A stretch of DNA of 64,000 nt from Pseudopyrenochaeta lycopersici (taxonomy: Eukaryota > Ascomycota > Dothideomycetes > Pleosporales > Pseudopyrenochaetaceae), in the NCBI GenBank assembly GCA_003313425.1, contig NHZP01000009.1, positions 1,116,001 through 1,180,000 of the forward strand. The letters are read 5' to 3'. The position numbers were made by a program, and so were the translations under genes. Below are positions 22,718 through 32,230 of this stretch, in pieces (positions within the stretch are counted from its first letter, which is position 1; each line of letters opens with the position of its first letter). The notes under the pieces were generated by a model, which saw only the letters and a program-made list of their open reading frames with translations, ran no database searches and was not told the DNA's origin.

Positions 22718-23557
22718 TTAGAGGGAGGAGGCTGCACACACCGCTTTCAAGACTTCAAAGGAATTTTCGTCCCCTAAATCCTGCTGCTCTTTCACCACCC
22801 CGTTTGTCCATTTTTCCTCCCACCCTTGTGTGCCGTTGATGCCATTCACATATCCGCCATTTACCTGATTCGGTGAACTGCGAAGATCCCCGCTTGTATC
22901 AAAACCAAGCTGGCCCTTCGCTGCTGGTGACTGATTCACTTCCAAGGATTTCTTGTCTCTGCCGTCACTCGCGTCGTCTCCAACCCATAATGCCAGCCTA
23001 CCCGCCCTACCACCAGTCAGGCCCTGCAGCGTATCACCCACTCTAGTACCGCGCTTATCTAGCGCTTTCCCCTCATTTAGTCTGCGTAGAATAACATATC
23101 CGACAAAGCCCCATACGAAGATGAAGGTCCCTGCACAGCTGGCCAAAAATATGGTGGGAACGACGAAGAGAAGCGCAAAGCCAACAATAAAGAAAGTAAA
23201 TGTAAGAGAGGCAAGGAGACCGAGGAGGAGACAGGTTGTTAGGGACACAAGAAGCGTTGTGGTTGCGAAGGCGAGAAAGAGAACAAATGGAAGGCCAGTA
23301 AGTGCGACTTGGACTGTGAGGAAGGCCTAATTCCTGTTAGTATATTCAAAAATGTCCGACTGTTAATGACAAACAGAGAGTTTTGGATTTTGGTGAGCGA
23401 AGATTCGCAGCCTTTTAAGCAATTGCTCACGCTGGGGCGGTGGGAGATAGCGATTGGTTGTGCTTTGAAGCTGGGTGCCAACTCGGCTCGTAATGTTTTG
23501 GAGCTGACTTCCTATATTGCCCACCACGCCTGAGGCAGTATGGAGAATAGTCGACAT
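22718..23557 (-). CDS. Promethin/LDAF1-like lipid-droplet protein
   Basis: Exons 23557-23375 and 23326-22718 on the minus strand give 263 residues. The 48-nt intron joins PKLS to AFLTVQVALTGLPFVLFLAFA. The N terminus is amphipathic (IGSQLQNITSRVGTQLQSTT). Then come two long hydrophobic hairpins, about residues 62-110 (TTTLLVSLTTCLLLGLLASLT and FFIVGFALLFVVPTIFL) and FVWGFVGYVIL, followed by a hydrophilic tail. This matches the promethin family (human LDAF1, yeast LDO proteins), partners of seipin in making lipid droplets at the ER. The call rests on architecture and the conserved hydrophobic block. The ATG at 23557 is preferred to an upstream one at 23632 because the latter adds a Pro-rich leader. 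It is divergent from the RNA polymerase I A49 gene with 408 bases between starts. Confidence 0.75.
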
Positions 23558-23965
23558 CGCTAGTTTAACGTGGGCAAGTGGGAACAGGCTGAAGAGCGGT
23601 GGAGGTGGAGAGGGAGCGTGCAAGGAACACAAGGGATGTGTTGATCAAGATCAAATTAAACGGTAAGCAAATGCATGTGATTCAAGCCATCAGCTTAAGG
23701 CAGGAATGCCCTTTCCCGCAGACGGCAATGCTGCGACAGTGGACGCGTCAATCACGTCGACGTCATTCGCGGCAAGCCGAACCGATCTGGCTTGGCGAGC
23801 AACTTTTGACCGCCTAATTCTGCCATTTTTCTGTAACACGAACTTTTTGCTGCACGACCAGTAATCATAGGCACGAGCGACTTCTGACCGCCTGATTCTG
23901 CCAATTCGAGACACGAACTTTTTGCGGCCCTGCCAGTAATCACAAGCACAAGCGCAAACGCAACC
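23558..23965. promoter_or_regulatory. Bidirectional promoter of promethin-like and A49 genes
   Basis: 408 bases separate the two divergent start codons, so both promoters must lie here. It contains the imperfect tandem duplication described at 23796-23950, directly before the A49 start. Confidence 0.6.
23796..23950. repeat. Imperfect tandem duplication, about 78 bp x 2
   Basis: Copy 1 (23796-23873) and copy 2 (23874-23950) share most positions. Both contain GACCGCCT-ATTCTGCCA, ACACGAACTTTTTGC and CCAGTAATCA. Differences are largely A/G and T/C changes plus small indels. The second copy ends 15 bases before the A49 start codon, so it must fall in the promoter or leader. Confidence 0.85.
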
Positions 23966-25462
23966 GAGAGCATGTCTGAAAAGAAGAGAAAGAGACGCGA
24001 CGAGGCTGGCGAGCGGCCCAAAAAAAAGGCAGCCATTGCGCCGCAGGGAATTGTCCAGGTTGAGCTCCTTGAAAATAAGGAAGCACTTGGCCCTTTGGTC
24101 GGTAGGTAACCTTCGATAGTGGGCGACGCAGTTACCTTTGCTAATGTTTACATAGCGGCAACACCTGGCCTCGCCTTCCCGTCAAATATCTCATTCCAAC
24201 CTTACAAGCGCACCAAGGTCCTCCCGCACGGCGACACCACTGAGCTGCTCCTCCAATCCTCGCAACACGCCCGACTCGACTATCTCGCGCAAGAGGAGCA
24301 AGATGGAAGTTCCGAAAGCCAGCTCAAAGACTACATTGGTGTTTTCGACCCCACGACAAGCAAGCTTAAGATTTTGCCGGTCAAGCGCGTGGTAGTACGG
24401 AGCACATTGCGAAGCGAGGCAGAAGAGATGCGCGAAGAACAGGCGCAGCTCGAGGCGCGACAAAATACCATAACCGCCAAGAGATATGCGCTAGCTGCCG
24501 AATTTGGGTCGAAGAAGTCAAGGAAGGCACTCGAGGAAAGGACGCTGAACGCTATTCGCAGTGGCAACGCCGATGAACCAAGCGCTGTACGAAATGAGTC
24601 TGTCGCTGAGAACGTGCTGCAAAACATGTCCAGTTCGACGATTGCAATGCCTACGAAACAAGAACTCGCAGCCGCTGTCGACAGTTCCAAGCCCCGACCG
24701 GTGCCTAACCTCGCCGCTGAATATCCTGGCGACGTCTACCCTATTGAAACGGTGGTTGGCACTGAGCTTATGACCATGCTTGAAGTAAAAGACTGGGTGG
24801 AGGCATCAGCGGCCGGTAAAGGTGTGAATGTCAGCAGCAAGTATGTTGCGAAACGTATTGTCAAGTTGGCAAAGAACAAGCAAATCCAGAAGCTGAAGGT
24901 GCTTCGATTCATACTGCTCTGCATCAACTTCAGTGCGGCGCTGCAAGGTGGTGGTGGCAGCAGACCAAAGAAGATACCGATGAAGGGCAAGTTGGAGGCA
25001 CAAATGGGCGATGACACGCCGGCTGGATGTGTCATGGCGATAAGGAGGAAATTTGCACCCGAAACGTACGTCGATCCTCGAAAGAGAGGAGTACCAGTCA
25101 CTAACTTCACTAGTGGATTCGAAATGCCTCGTTGGAACATCGACAACCTCTTAACACACGTTGCCGCAGCAGCACTAATTGTTGATGACCAAGCGGTCGA
25201 CGTCAACGATCTTCGAGACGACCTTAGACTTGAAAACAAAGAGTATGTAATAACAATGGCTCTCGTGCACAGCTGCTGACACAGAATTAGGATCAAACAA
25301 TACTTCGCTGAGCTAGGATGCAAAGTCACCCCGCCCACACAAGCTGACATGACGAAATGGAAATTGAACAAGGCAGAGAGCGCCAATCACTTCATCGCCA
25401 AGCTCAAACTGCCACTGACTTTCCCAAGGGTAGGCGGACCACAGAAGAAAAGACGAGGCTAG
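23966..25462 (+). CDS. RPA49: RNA polymerase I subunit A49
   Basis: Exons 23966-24101, 24156-25242 and 25291-25462 give 464 residues. The very basic start (MSEKKRKRRDEAGERPKKK) is followed by the A49 dimerisation region: LAFPSNISFQPYK, then DYIGVFDPTTSKLKILPVKRVVVRS. A linker follows, then the tandem winged-helix part (YPGDVYPIETVV, VSSKYVAKRIVKLAKN, KLKVLRFILLCINF, FEMPRWNIDNLLTHVAAAALIVDD, IKQYFAELGCKVTPPT). Yeast A49 has 415 residues, so the length is usual. A49 with A34.5 forms the TFIIF/TFIIE-like subcomplex of Pol I that helps initiation and elongation of rRNA. The first intron (54 nt) and second intron (48 nt) keep phase exactly. It is divergent from the promethin-like gene and preceded by a tandem duplication. 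Confidence 0.95.
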
Positions 25463-25906
25463 CCAGGTTCTTTTCCTAATGAGGAGAATAACAACCAATT
25501 GACTGTGACGAATGAAACGTATTTGCATACTCCCAATTCGTTTTACATTCGTTAGCACCGTGCATTTATGGCAATCATGGTTCTGAGAGTAATTGGGACT
25601 CATGACACATATCAAGCACAGTACCATTCCATTACCACTAATCAATCCTCCGAGAACCCGATTTGAATCCACCATTGGCACATTGAAATCCACGGAACCT
25701 ATCGCTAGATACATCATCGACTTTCAGATGCCCCGGCACATCACTTTCTAACCGAAATCCATCATTCATCATGACATCACCATCATCACAACATGCCATC
25801 ACATGGTAGTGACGCACAATACGTGCATGTAAATCGTATGCAGTACTTATAGACCCCTAAGATTCATATTCGTGCACACATTCAATTCATTACACCTCTA
25901 AATAGC
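25463..25906. other. Intergenic, promoter of the small Gly-rich protein
   Basis: This 444-base spacer between co-directional genes has a CAT/ATC-rich stretch around 25760-25805 (repeated CATCA-type units). No gene is seen. Confidence 0.45.
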
Positions 25907-26319
25907 ATGCCGAAATCAACAGGACCTCTCTCAGAACAAATCGGACTCAACTCTACATCTACACCTACCGGCAACATGACAGACAGCACAACTGGAGCTG
26001 CTGATAAGCTCGGCGCGAATAAGGGCACGAACCCCATTCCTCAGGAGAACCCGTCCATCATCTCGTCTGCGGGTGCGATTGGCAAGCAATGTACGTTTTG
26101 AATGCTTCTCACGGGTTACAGAGAACAGATGCTGATGGGATCTCTGTAGTTAATCCAGACGGTTCCATCGGTCAGATTGGCCAGGCTGTCGGTGGACCCT
26201 TCTCAAAGGACGGTATCATTGGAAGCCAGTTTGACGCAAGTAAAGACGGCATCGCTGGACATGTTGAGCGTGCTGTGGATGGGCCGAGTAATCCTGCCGG
26301 GAGTGCAAAGAAATCTTAG
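25907..26319 (+). CDS. Small hydrophilic Gly-rich repeat protein
   Basis: Exons 25907-26090 and 26150-26319 give 117 residues. The splice (59-nt intron, donor GTACGT, acceptor CTGTAG) joins AIGKQ to FNPDGSIGQIGQAVGGP. The protein has loosely repeated units of the form (A/S)IG-x-Q and GGPFxKDGIIGxQF, no hydrophobic core, no Cys, and high Gly/Ser/Lys/Asp. Small proteins of this style are widespread in filamentous fungi and are often stress- or spore-linked, but I know no tested function. The short intron and in-phase junction make it a real gene rather than chance. A CAT-rich leader precedes it. Confidence 0.82.
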
Positions 26320-26528
26320 CAACATCTTACGAGGCATGAAAGCCCATGTACATTAGCCTTGCGATGAATGAATGATGAAAAAACAACTCAATATTGAACC
26401 TAGCAACGTTGTGTTCGGTCGAGTTCGCACCGTGATCCTGACACTGGTTCTATGTATACAATGTGGTCTAGCCAAAGACACATGTCCTACCCTAACAGCG
26501 CGAGACATTTTCAGCCTTTGCGCGTGTT

Positions 26529-27758
26529 TTAATCTCCACCAAGACGGCGGCCAGGGCCCGCAGTACTCCACTGATTGCTAACACCAGTGCTCCGCCCAGC
26601 GCTCGCCGCGTCGGCTCCACTTCCAGGCGCTCCAGTAGCGCGCCCACGCCCTTGTACAGCATGTCCATAACCCCTATTCTGCACGCTTCCAGGTGTCGCG
26701 CCAAACCAGCGCTTAACAATCTGCGGTGTGAAGATATAGTTCTTGCCGCCACCAAATGTCGGCCATATCCTCGTCAAGAAATCGTAAAAATGTGCGGCGA
26801 TAAGGCCAGTGAGCTGTGCAAGGGCAGCATCAGGACCGTCAATGATGAAGGTCATAAACAGCAAGGCGAAAGGCAGGTATTTGGCGTCGAAGGTAATGAT
26901 GAAGAAGGAGACTTGACGCGCCGGGTTGTCTTGGGCGAAGGTGTATGCATAGGCAAGGGAGAGGGCCGGGAGGAACGTGTAGGCATTGAAGATGGCGCCA
27001 GCTGTTGCCTTTGCAATTGTCAGCAAGCATACAATCACACATCGATCTCATGGAGGCGTAGAAGGAGCGTGAGAGGATGAAGAGGGATGTAGGGAGCCAA
27101 CACCGCCTAACGAAATGGAGAGCATTCGCAAAGCTTTCTCAAGTGACTTCCCACCATGCTCACACACCACACAAGTCCCTTTAATATTTTGCGAATGACG
27201 GAACTGCATGATGTGCAAGGGTATTCTCCCTCGGTTCCAGGAACCGCTTCAGCTAGAGGTATTGGCTGGGCGGGCAGATAATCCGAGGTGGTCATTGACC
27301 GTAGGTCATCGCAGACAGATGCGTCGATGCGAGATGTTTGAACGTGCATGGTTGTAGGTAGACGAAGAACTTACGACGATGATGCTGCCAACGAACACGG
27401 TGTACACGAAGAAATCGCCCGGCTGCGAGAAACGACTCGATTCTCGTTCATTGGAGCTTCCATACTGGTACAGCAAGTACGGATCCAGCAAGATGGCGAA
27501 CTTCGGCTTCGTAATTAAGAAGGCTGTGAAGATGCGCCAGACCTGCGGCACTATTTTTGTCGTGAAGACAGCGCGGGTCGCAAAGACGTACTGGCTCAAG
27601 GAAATGATTCCACCATATCCTAGAGCCGATACGGCAACAGCTAAAGCTGTGATGGTTCTGTGAGAGCGCCGTTAGGAGGTCGTGTTTGCGGGGACGATGA
27701 GCTGCGGAGCTTGCGGAACCTACCTAGTAACCGGTGGGAGCGTCCAAAAGACATCCAT
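26529..27758 (-). CDS. DER1: Derlin (Der1-like ER-associated degradation protein)
   Basis: Exons 27758-27724, 27657-27375 and 27008-26529 on the minus strand give 265 residues. It begins MDVFWTLPPVTR, typical of derlins, and continues VPQVWRIFTAFL, SRFSQPGDFFVYTVFVGSIIV, LSLAYAYTFAQDNPARQVSFF, FDAKYLPFALLFMTFI, TGLIAAHFYDFLTRIWPTFGGGKNY and a tail ending GRRLGGD. The rhomboid-pseudoprotease core WR and the loop AHFYDFLTRIWP are conserved; there is no catalytic Ser-His pair, as expected. Der1 proteins sit in the ER membrane and help retrotranslocate misfolded proteins with Hrd1 and Cdc48. The second intron is 366 nt, far longer than the others here, with a GCTGAC branch site near the acceptor. 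Confidence 0.93.
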
Positions 27759-28204
27759 GGTGAGTTACAGCTGTGAATGAGTGTGCATGAGGGTTGGGAG
27801 TTTACGGTGGGCGAGGAACAGCGGGTGCTGCCTGGAGAGGAAGGAATTGAATCGCAATGTGGCTTTTGAAGGAAGCGGCGTTCGTGGGGCGCCTTACATA
27901 AGTTTAGCCCCATCGCAAGCTGCTTCATTGGTCAACCATTCGGAGAGCCTCATTGCCTCGATTGTGCAGTTAGGGTTGAAAATTGATATCTGCTAAGGCA
28001 TACAAGAAGGTTTTCCAGGTGATTGTGAGCCATCTTAGTACCAGCCCAGATCGTACATAGCTCTGTAAAAGTAAAATTGAACACCCCCGCTAATTAAGTT
28101 CTGAATGTGGAGAGCTATATGGAGCGCCCTACCACTAGCCTCTACCCCCTTATCTTTTTGTCCATGATTATCTCCTCGCTGACTTCTCTTCTCCATCTTC
28201 GTTA
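27759..28204. other. Intergenic between derlin and short-chain dehydrogenase
   Basis: 446 bases hold the derlin promoter and the 3' end of the next minus-strand gene. No gene or RNA is seen. Confidence 0.45.
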
Positions 28205-29404
28205 TCACCATGCCTCTAAAGGTGGAAGTCCGTTGGAAGCAAGCTGCTTGTTCACGTCCCTGAATGTGATGTCCATGAGCCCTTTCACCTGTTGTGCGTC
28301 CTTGACCACTGGATTCGGGACGCCAATTTCCCCAAAGGGCACCATGAACTTCCCTTTGTATTTCTCAGGGTCCTGTCTGATCTCCTTCGCAGTAGCCGCA
28401 AATAGAGGTGTCACCGCACCCTGTTCAACCGTGAAATAAGTGCGTTGCGTAATGACTTTAAGGAACGAGGGCGTAGCCGCCAAGGCATTCTCTGTAGCAA
28501 CCGCGCCTGGGTGCACAGAAATTGAAAGAATAGAAGGACTTTGCTTGTCTAAATGGGACTGTAGTTCCTGCGCAAGGATATTGGTGGCGGCTTTGGACAC
28601 AGCATACCGGATTATATCGAAATTGAGGAAGAACCTCCCAATGTAGCGCCACTGCCATGGATAGCTTGGAACAGGGTCCGATAGAGCCGTTGGAGTCTCG
28701 AACTGAAATTTGAAGCCGTTCGGGAGCAAATCGGACTGAGCTATCGAGCCCAGATTTATGATCCTGACATCCGCATCCTTCTCGGATGAAGCGTTCTTGA
28801 GCAGAGGCAAGACGCGATTGATGAAAACGTACGGTCCAATGAAACTAAGCAGTGTCAGTACCTTCATGATTGTATTTTCAGGAAACTCTCAACTTTATTG
28901 TCATGTGACGTTCCCACCCATAGCTCACAAGATCGGTGGCCGATGTCCCAGCTCCAGCATTATTGACTAGATACTTGTAAGTGAGACTTTTCGTGACAGT
29001 ATATACCAAACTTTAGAATCGGAAACGTACTTAAGATGTCCACTCTGCTTTCTTTCCTCTTCAGCTCATCGGCAGCAGCAGAAATGCTCGTAAGGTCTTG
29101 AAGGTCCAATAGTAGCCAGTGGATATTCTCATGTACAAGTTCTGGACTCTCTGTTTGAAGAGTTTCTTGTGCTTTTTGGGCACTCGCCTCGGATCTTGTT
29201 GTGAAGTAAACCTTCGCTCCTCGTAGAGCAAGAATCTTGACCATGACAAGACCAATCCCGGCGCTGAACATCAACGTGATCAGCATATCTAATCAAAACA
29301 CATGACCAAGTAGATGTTTGCACCACTTACCTTCCACCTGTAACGACGACAACTTTTCCGTGGAGATCAGGCATGTTTGTCAACGGATCCCATGGTTGTG
29401 CCAT
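28205..29404 (-). CDS. Short-chain dehydrogenase/reductase (retinol dehydrogenase-like)
   Basis: Exons 29404-29331, 29263-29031, 28966-28894 and 28844-28205 on the minus strand give 339 residues. The NAD(P) motif TGGSAGIG is assembled across the first intron, the VDILINNAG strand across the second, and HMTINFIGPYVFIN across the third. The catalytic site is Ser in INLGSIA and Tyr/Lys in YAVSKAA, followed by SVHPGAVATE. It resembles the WW-oxidoreductase/retinol dehydrogenase-like group of fungal SDRs, with unknown substrate. There is no signal peptide. The third intron (28893-28845) uses donor GTTGAG, which is non-standard beyond GT but is required by the frame. The gene is solitary; a TpA-rich gene-free block lies upstream. 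Confidence 0.9.
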
Positions 29405-30809
29405 GATTGGAGATGGCAGAGTTGTGATATGGCCCTAGATAGAACACTTCAATGAAACCAGCTAGTTAATTGCAAGCCTCTCTATCTGTAAACTGAGATA
29501 ATGTCTAAGGCGTGGTGCTCTAATGTTATAAGGCATGAAGAAATGTGCACCTATTGATAAATAAACAAGTGGGCTGGTAAGGACAGCGCTATATGGTGTA
29601 TGCAAATTTCGGACCAGTATTTCGGCCGAATATAACGGATGAAAGTTTGAACTGAATAACATCTACCCTGGCAGGCGAATAAGTAACTAGCAACATGCAA
29701 AGTATTGGATCCAAATTTCTTGACGATACGGGGTATACGGTGGAGCTATTACGAAAGGGGAGTTGGTCTGACCGCAAGCATAAGATGAAACCATGAACAT
29801 TGTGCTCAGAGCCCTGGAGGCAATCTTATCGCAGCTTCACCAATTTTGGTGGCAAACCCCGCCATATTCTAAAAGATTAGTTCTCTTATAGGGTTTCTAC
29901 TGCTCTGCCTCTCCAAAGCAGTAGGATTGCCGAATATAGATCTACTCTAAGAGCTCCGTCTAAGCTACTGGCTCCTAGCGTTTTAGCTACGTGCAATTTT
30001 GTTGAACATTAGAAGCATCCCGAATCCTCTAAAGGGCGTACTGTTTTCTGACTTACTACCACGGCAAAACTTGACTTTATCAGCATACCTCTACTTCTTG
30101 TCAGGAGTTAGGTCTATACCCACTAAGCCGTGCGACCAAAGAGGTACGAATAATCAGTGATAGCTGATCTCGTGTATAAAATAGTACACATAGCTATTCA
30201 GCCTTCTGCGGCACAGCCTGCAGGCCTGTCTGTAGTCTTGCTTCACAAAACTAACCTAGTCAGCCTCGCAAGGCCTGACCCTTCTCCATAAGATTGCATA
30301 TAGCTAAGATTTGCGAGCCAAAGTTCAAAAAGCATATCTATATTATAGATCTACATGAGATGAAAACCTCCATAGATAGATCAAAGTTAAACGGACGTAT
30401 AGTTGCTAAGAGATCATTTGTCTGAGTTATCCTTACGCGCTTGCACAAAAGCTATATTTTTTAGTAATATAGAGCAGTAACTGATGCAGGCATTTGGCTA
30501 ATAAGATAACAGAAAGCTAACAAGCCGGGGCACCGATTTGGCCCTTGTCTTGTACGCACAGCCACCCTATTAGAAGAACAGAGTATACTTAAGTTTTGAG
30601 CAGAGATTTCCATTCAAAGAAGGCTCCTCCTCGCTGCCAGATACGATGCTTAGTGCAGGGGTGTCCAACTTCACACATTGGCAGGCCAACCAAATAGTCT
30701 ACAGATTCCAGCTTGGCCAGAAGCAGCCTCAGCATCCCTGAGAAAGCTCCTACTGCTAGTTTATCATCAAAGCGCGTTTGCTAACGTGCTCGATATATTC
30801 TTAAAACAA
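29405..30809. other. Gene-free 1.4 kb including a TpA-rich relic
   Basis: The part nearest 29405 is the promoter of the dehydrogenase. The rest has frequent stop codons in all frames and a base composition unlike neighbouring spacers (see 29800-30650). No intact gene is present. Confidence 0.5.
29800..30650. repeat. Possible RIP-mutated transposon relic
   Basis: The stretch is dense in TA steps and CTA/TAG triplets (for example TATATTATAGATCTACATGA near 30338). It is poor in open frames and gives no recognisable protein in any frame. Such composition is typical of repeats degraded by repeat-induced point mutation in ascomycetes. No terminal repeats or target duplications were found by eye, so the element type and borders are unknown. 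Confidence 0.35.
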
Positions 30810-31601
30810 TTACTTCCCATCTGGCCCATGCACTCCACTCTCACTTCCCACCCCTGGCGTACCCCTCTCTTCATAGCTATCTTCGTACCTCCGCCAAACC
30901 TCCATGTCTCTTGCTAACCGCTTTTGATTCCGTATGCGATGCGAGTACATCACCATGCGCCTATCAGCTTCAAGGTAGCCTCCAAGAATCATTCCAGACA
31001 TTTGTATGTAACTACGAGTATGTAAGCGACAGCGTTGAAGTGGGAGGTGCAGTAGAGTAAGGAAATACACAAGGGCAAATGATTTCGGAAGGCCGCTAGG
31101 CTGCTAGGTCGCTACGGACAAAGGCAGAGGGAAAATTACGTACGTTTTGAATTGCACAGTAAGGCCTCTGTACAAAGGAGAGAAGGTATATGCAACACCA
31201 CCCGCTACAGCGAAGAACGCACCCCACTGTGATCGAATAGTCAGCACATCTACACCGATTACCATCTGGCAAAATAAAAACCTTCTCAAACTACGTAATC
31301 CGACAGATGAAGCACGCGCTAATTATGACAGGCTTCTCAGGCTAGAAAAACGAAACTCGCATGGCGTGACAAATTGGATGGAAAGCCCAAGTCTCAGATC
31401 AGGTGTGTATCTCTTTTGTACTTGCAACATCAAAAGAAAGGATTATAAAAATCCCACCAAAGACTTCACAGACATTCAGAACATGACAAAAAGAGTATCG
31501 AAACATACCTTCGTACCGCCCCAAAGCGCACCTCTTGCCGCCTCCCACGCCGCCTCATTCGTCTCTGCATCCTTTTCCAGAGTTCCATTTAATCTCGTCA
31601 T
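30810..31601 (-). CDS. Small conserved two-helix membrane protein
   Basis: Exons 31601-31509, 31226-31144 and 31011-30810 on the minus strand give 125 residues. The start MTRLNGTLEKDAET leads to AAWEAARGALWGGTKWGAFFAVAGGVAYTF (joined across a 282-nt intron). Then come SPLYRGLTVQFKTYIQMSGMILGGYLEADRRM (joined across a 132-nt intron) and a charged helical tail. Two short hydrophobic helices separated by a basic loop recall small inner mitochondrial membrane proteins of the HIG1 type, but I cannot confirm that family. The junctions keep frame and the resulting helices are continuous, which is the main support. Both introns are longer than average. Function unknown. Confidence 0.7.
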
Positions 31602-32230
31602 GGCCGGTGTATCATTTGCGTTTCTCCTTTGATTGCTAGAAGAGGAGGAATGGGTGGCTTGGTAGAACCAATGCTTGTTAAATGTAGGCGTCGGTTTTGA
31701 TTATGGTCTAGTTCATCGGATGAGGTGATGTCAGCATGCAGGCGAGGCTCCTGCGGCTTGTCACGCTCGGACACTGGTACTAGTGGCCAGCGAGGTTTCG
31801 GTGGGGATAGCTCCGCGGCCAATGAGGTGAGATCGCTGGGTTTGACGTAGATTCCGTTTTTCTTTTTCAGTAAAATATGCGAACATACCACAGATTATTC
31901 TGGGACAAGATTTCGAGTATAAGCTGCGAGGCTCATTATATTATTCGTCTATGTGGTATCGTGAGCTAGTGAGGCCAAGGCATCTAAGCAGCTCCCCACG
32001 TAACATGCATGTACTCAATCCTCTCGATTCCTAGCGTTTTCTATGCGATTAATGTTTATAAAAGTTCCCCCCTATGATCGCTGGTATGCAGGATATATGC
32101 TAAATCAGCCTCTACTTCGTACATAGATATGACAAACAGATCGTATGAATCTGGTAGACGGGCTAAGCCAAGCAGAGGAAAAGTGCGAATGAAGTAAAAC
32201 AAGACCGCTAAGTGCTACTGATGCGAATAA
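31602..32230. other. Intergenic between minus-strand genes
   Basis: 629 bases between the small membrane protein gene and the end of the PH-LRR gene. A minus-strand open frame at 31598-31891 covers the leader but has no motif. Nothing else is seen. Confidence 0.45.

Noticed and set aside
31147..31632. 161-residue plus-strand frame
   Set aside because: It is opposite the spliced small membrane protein and mostly covers its first intron.
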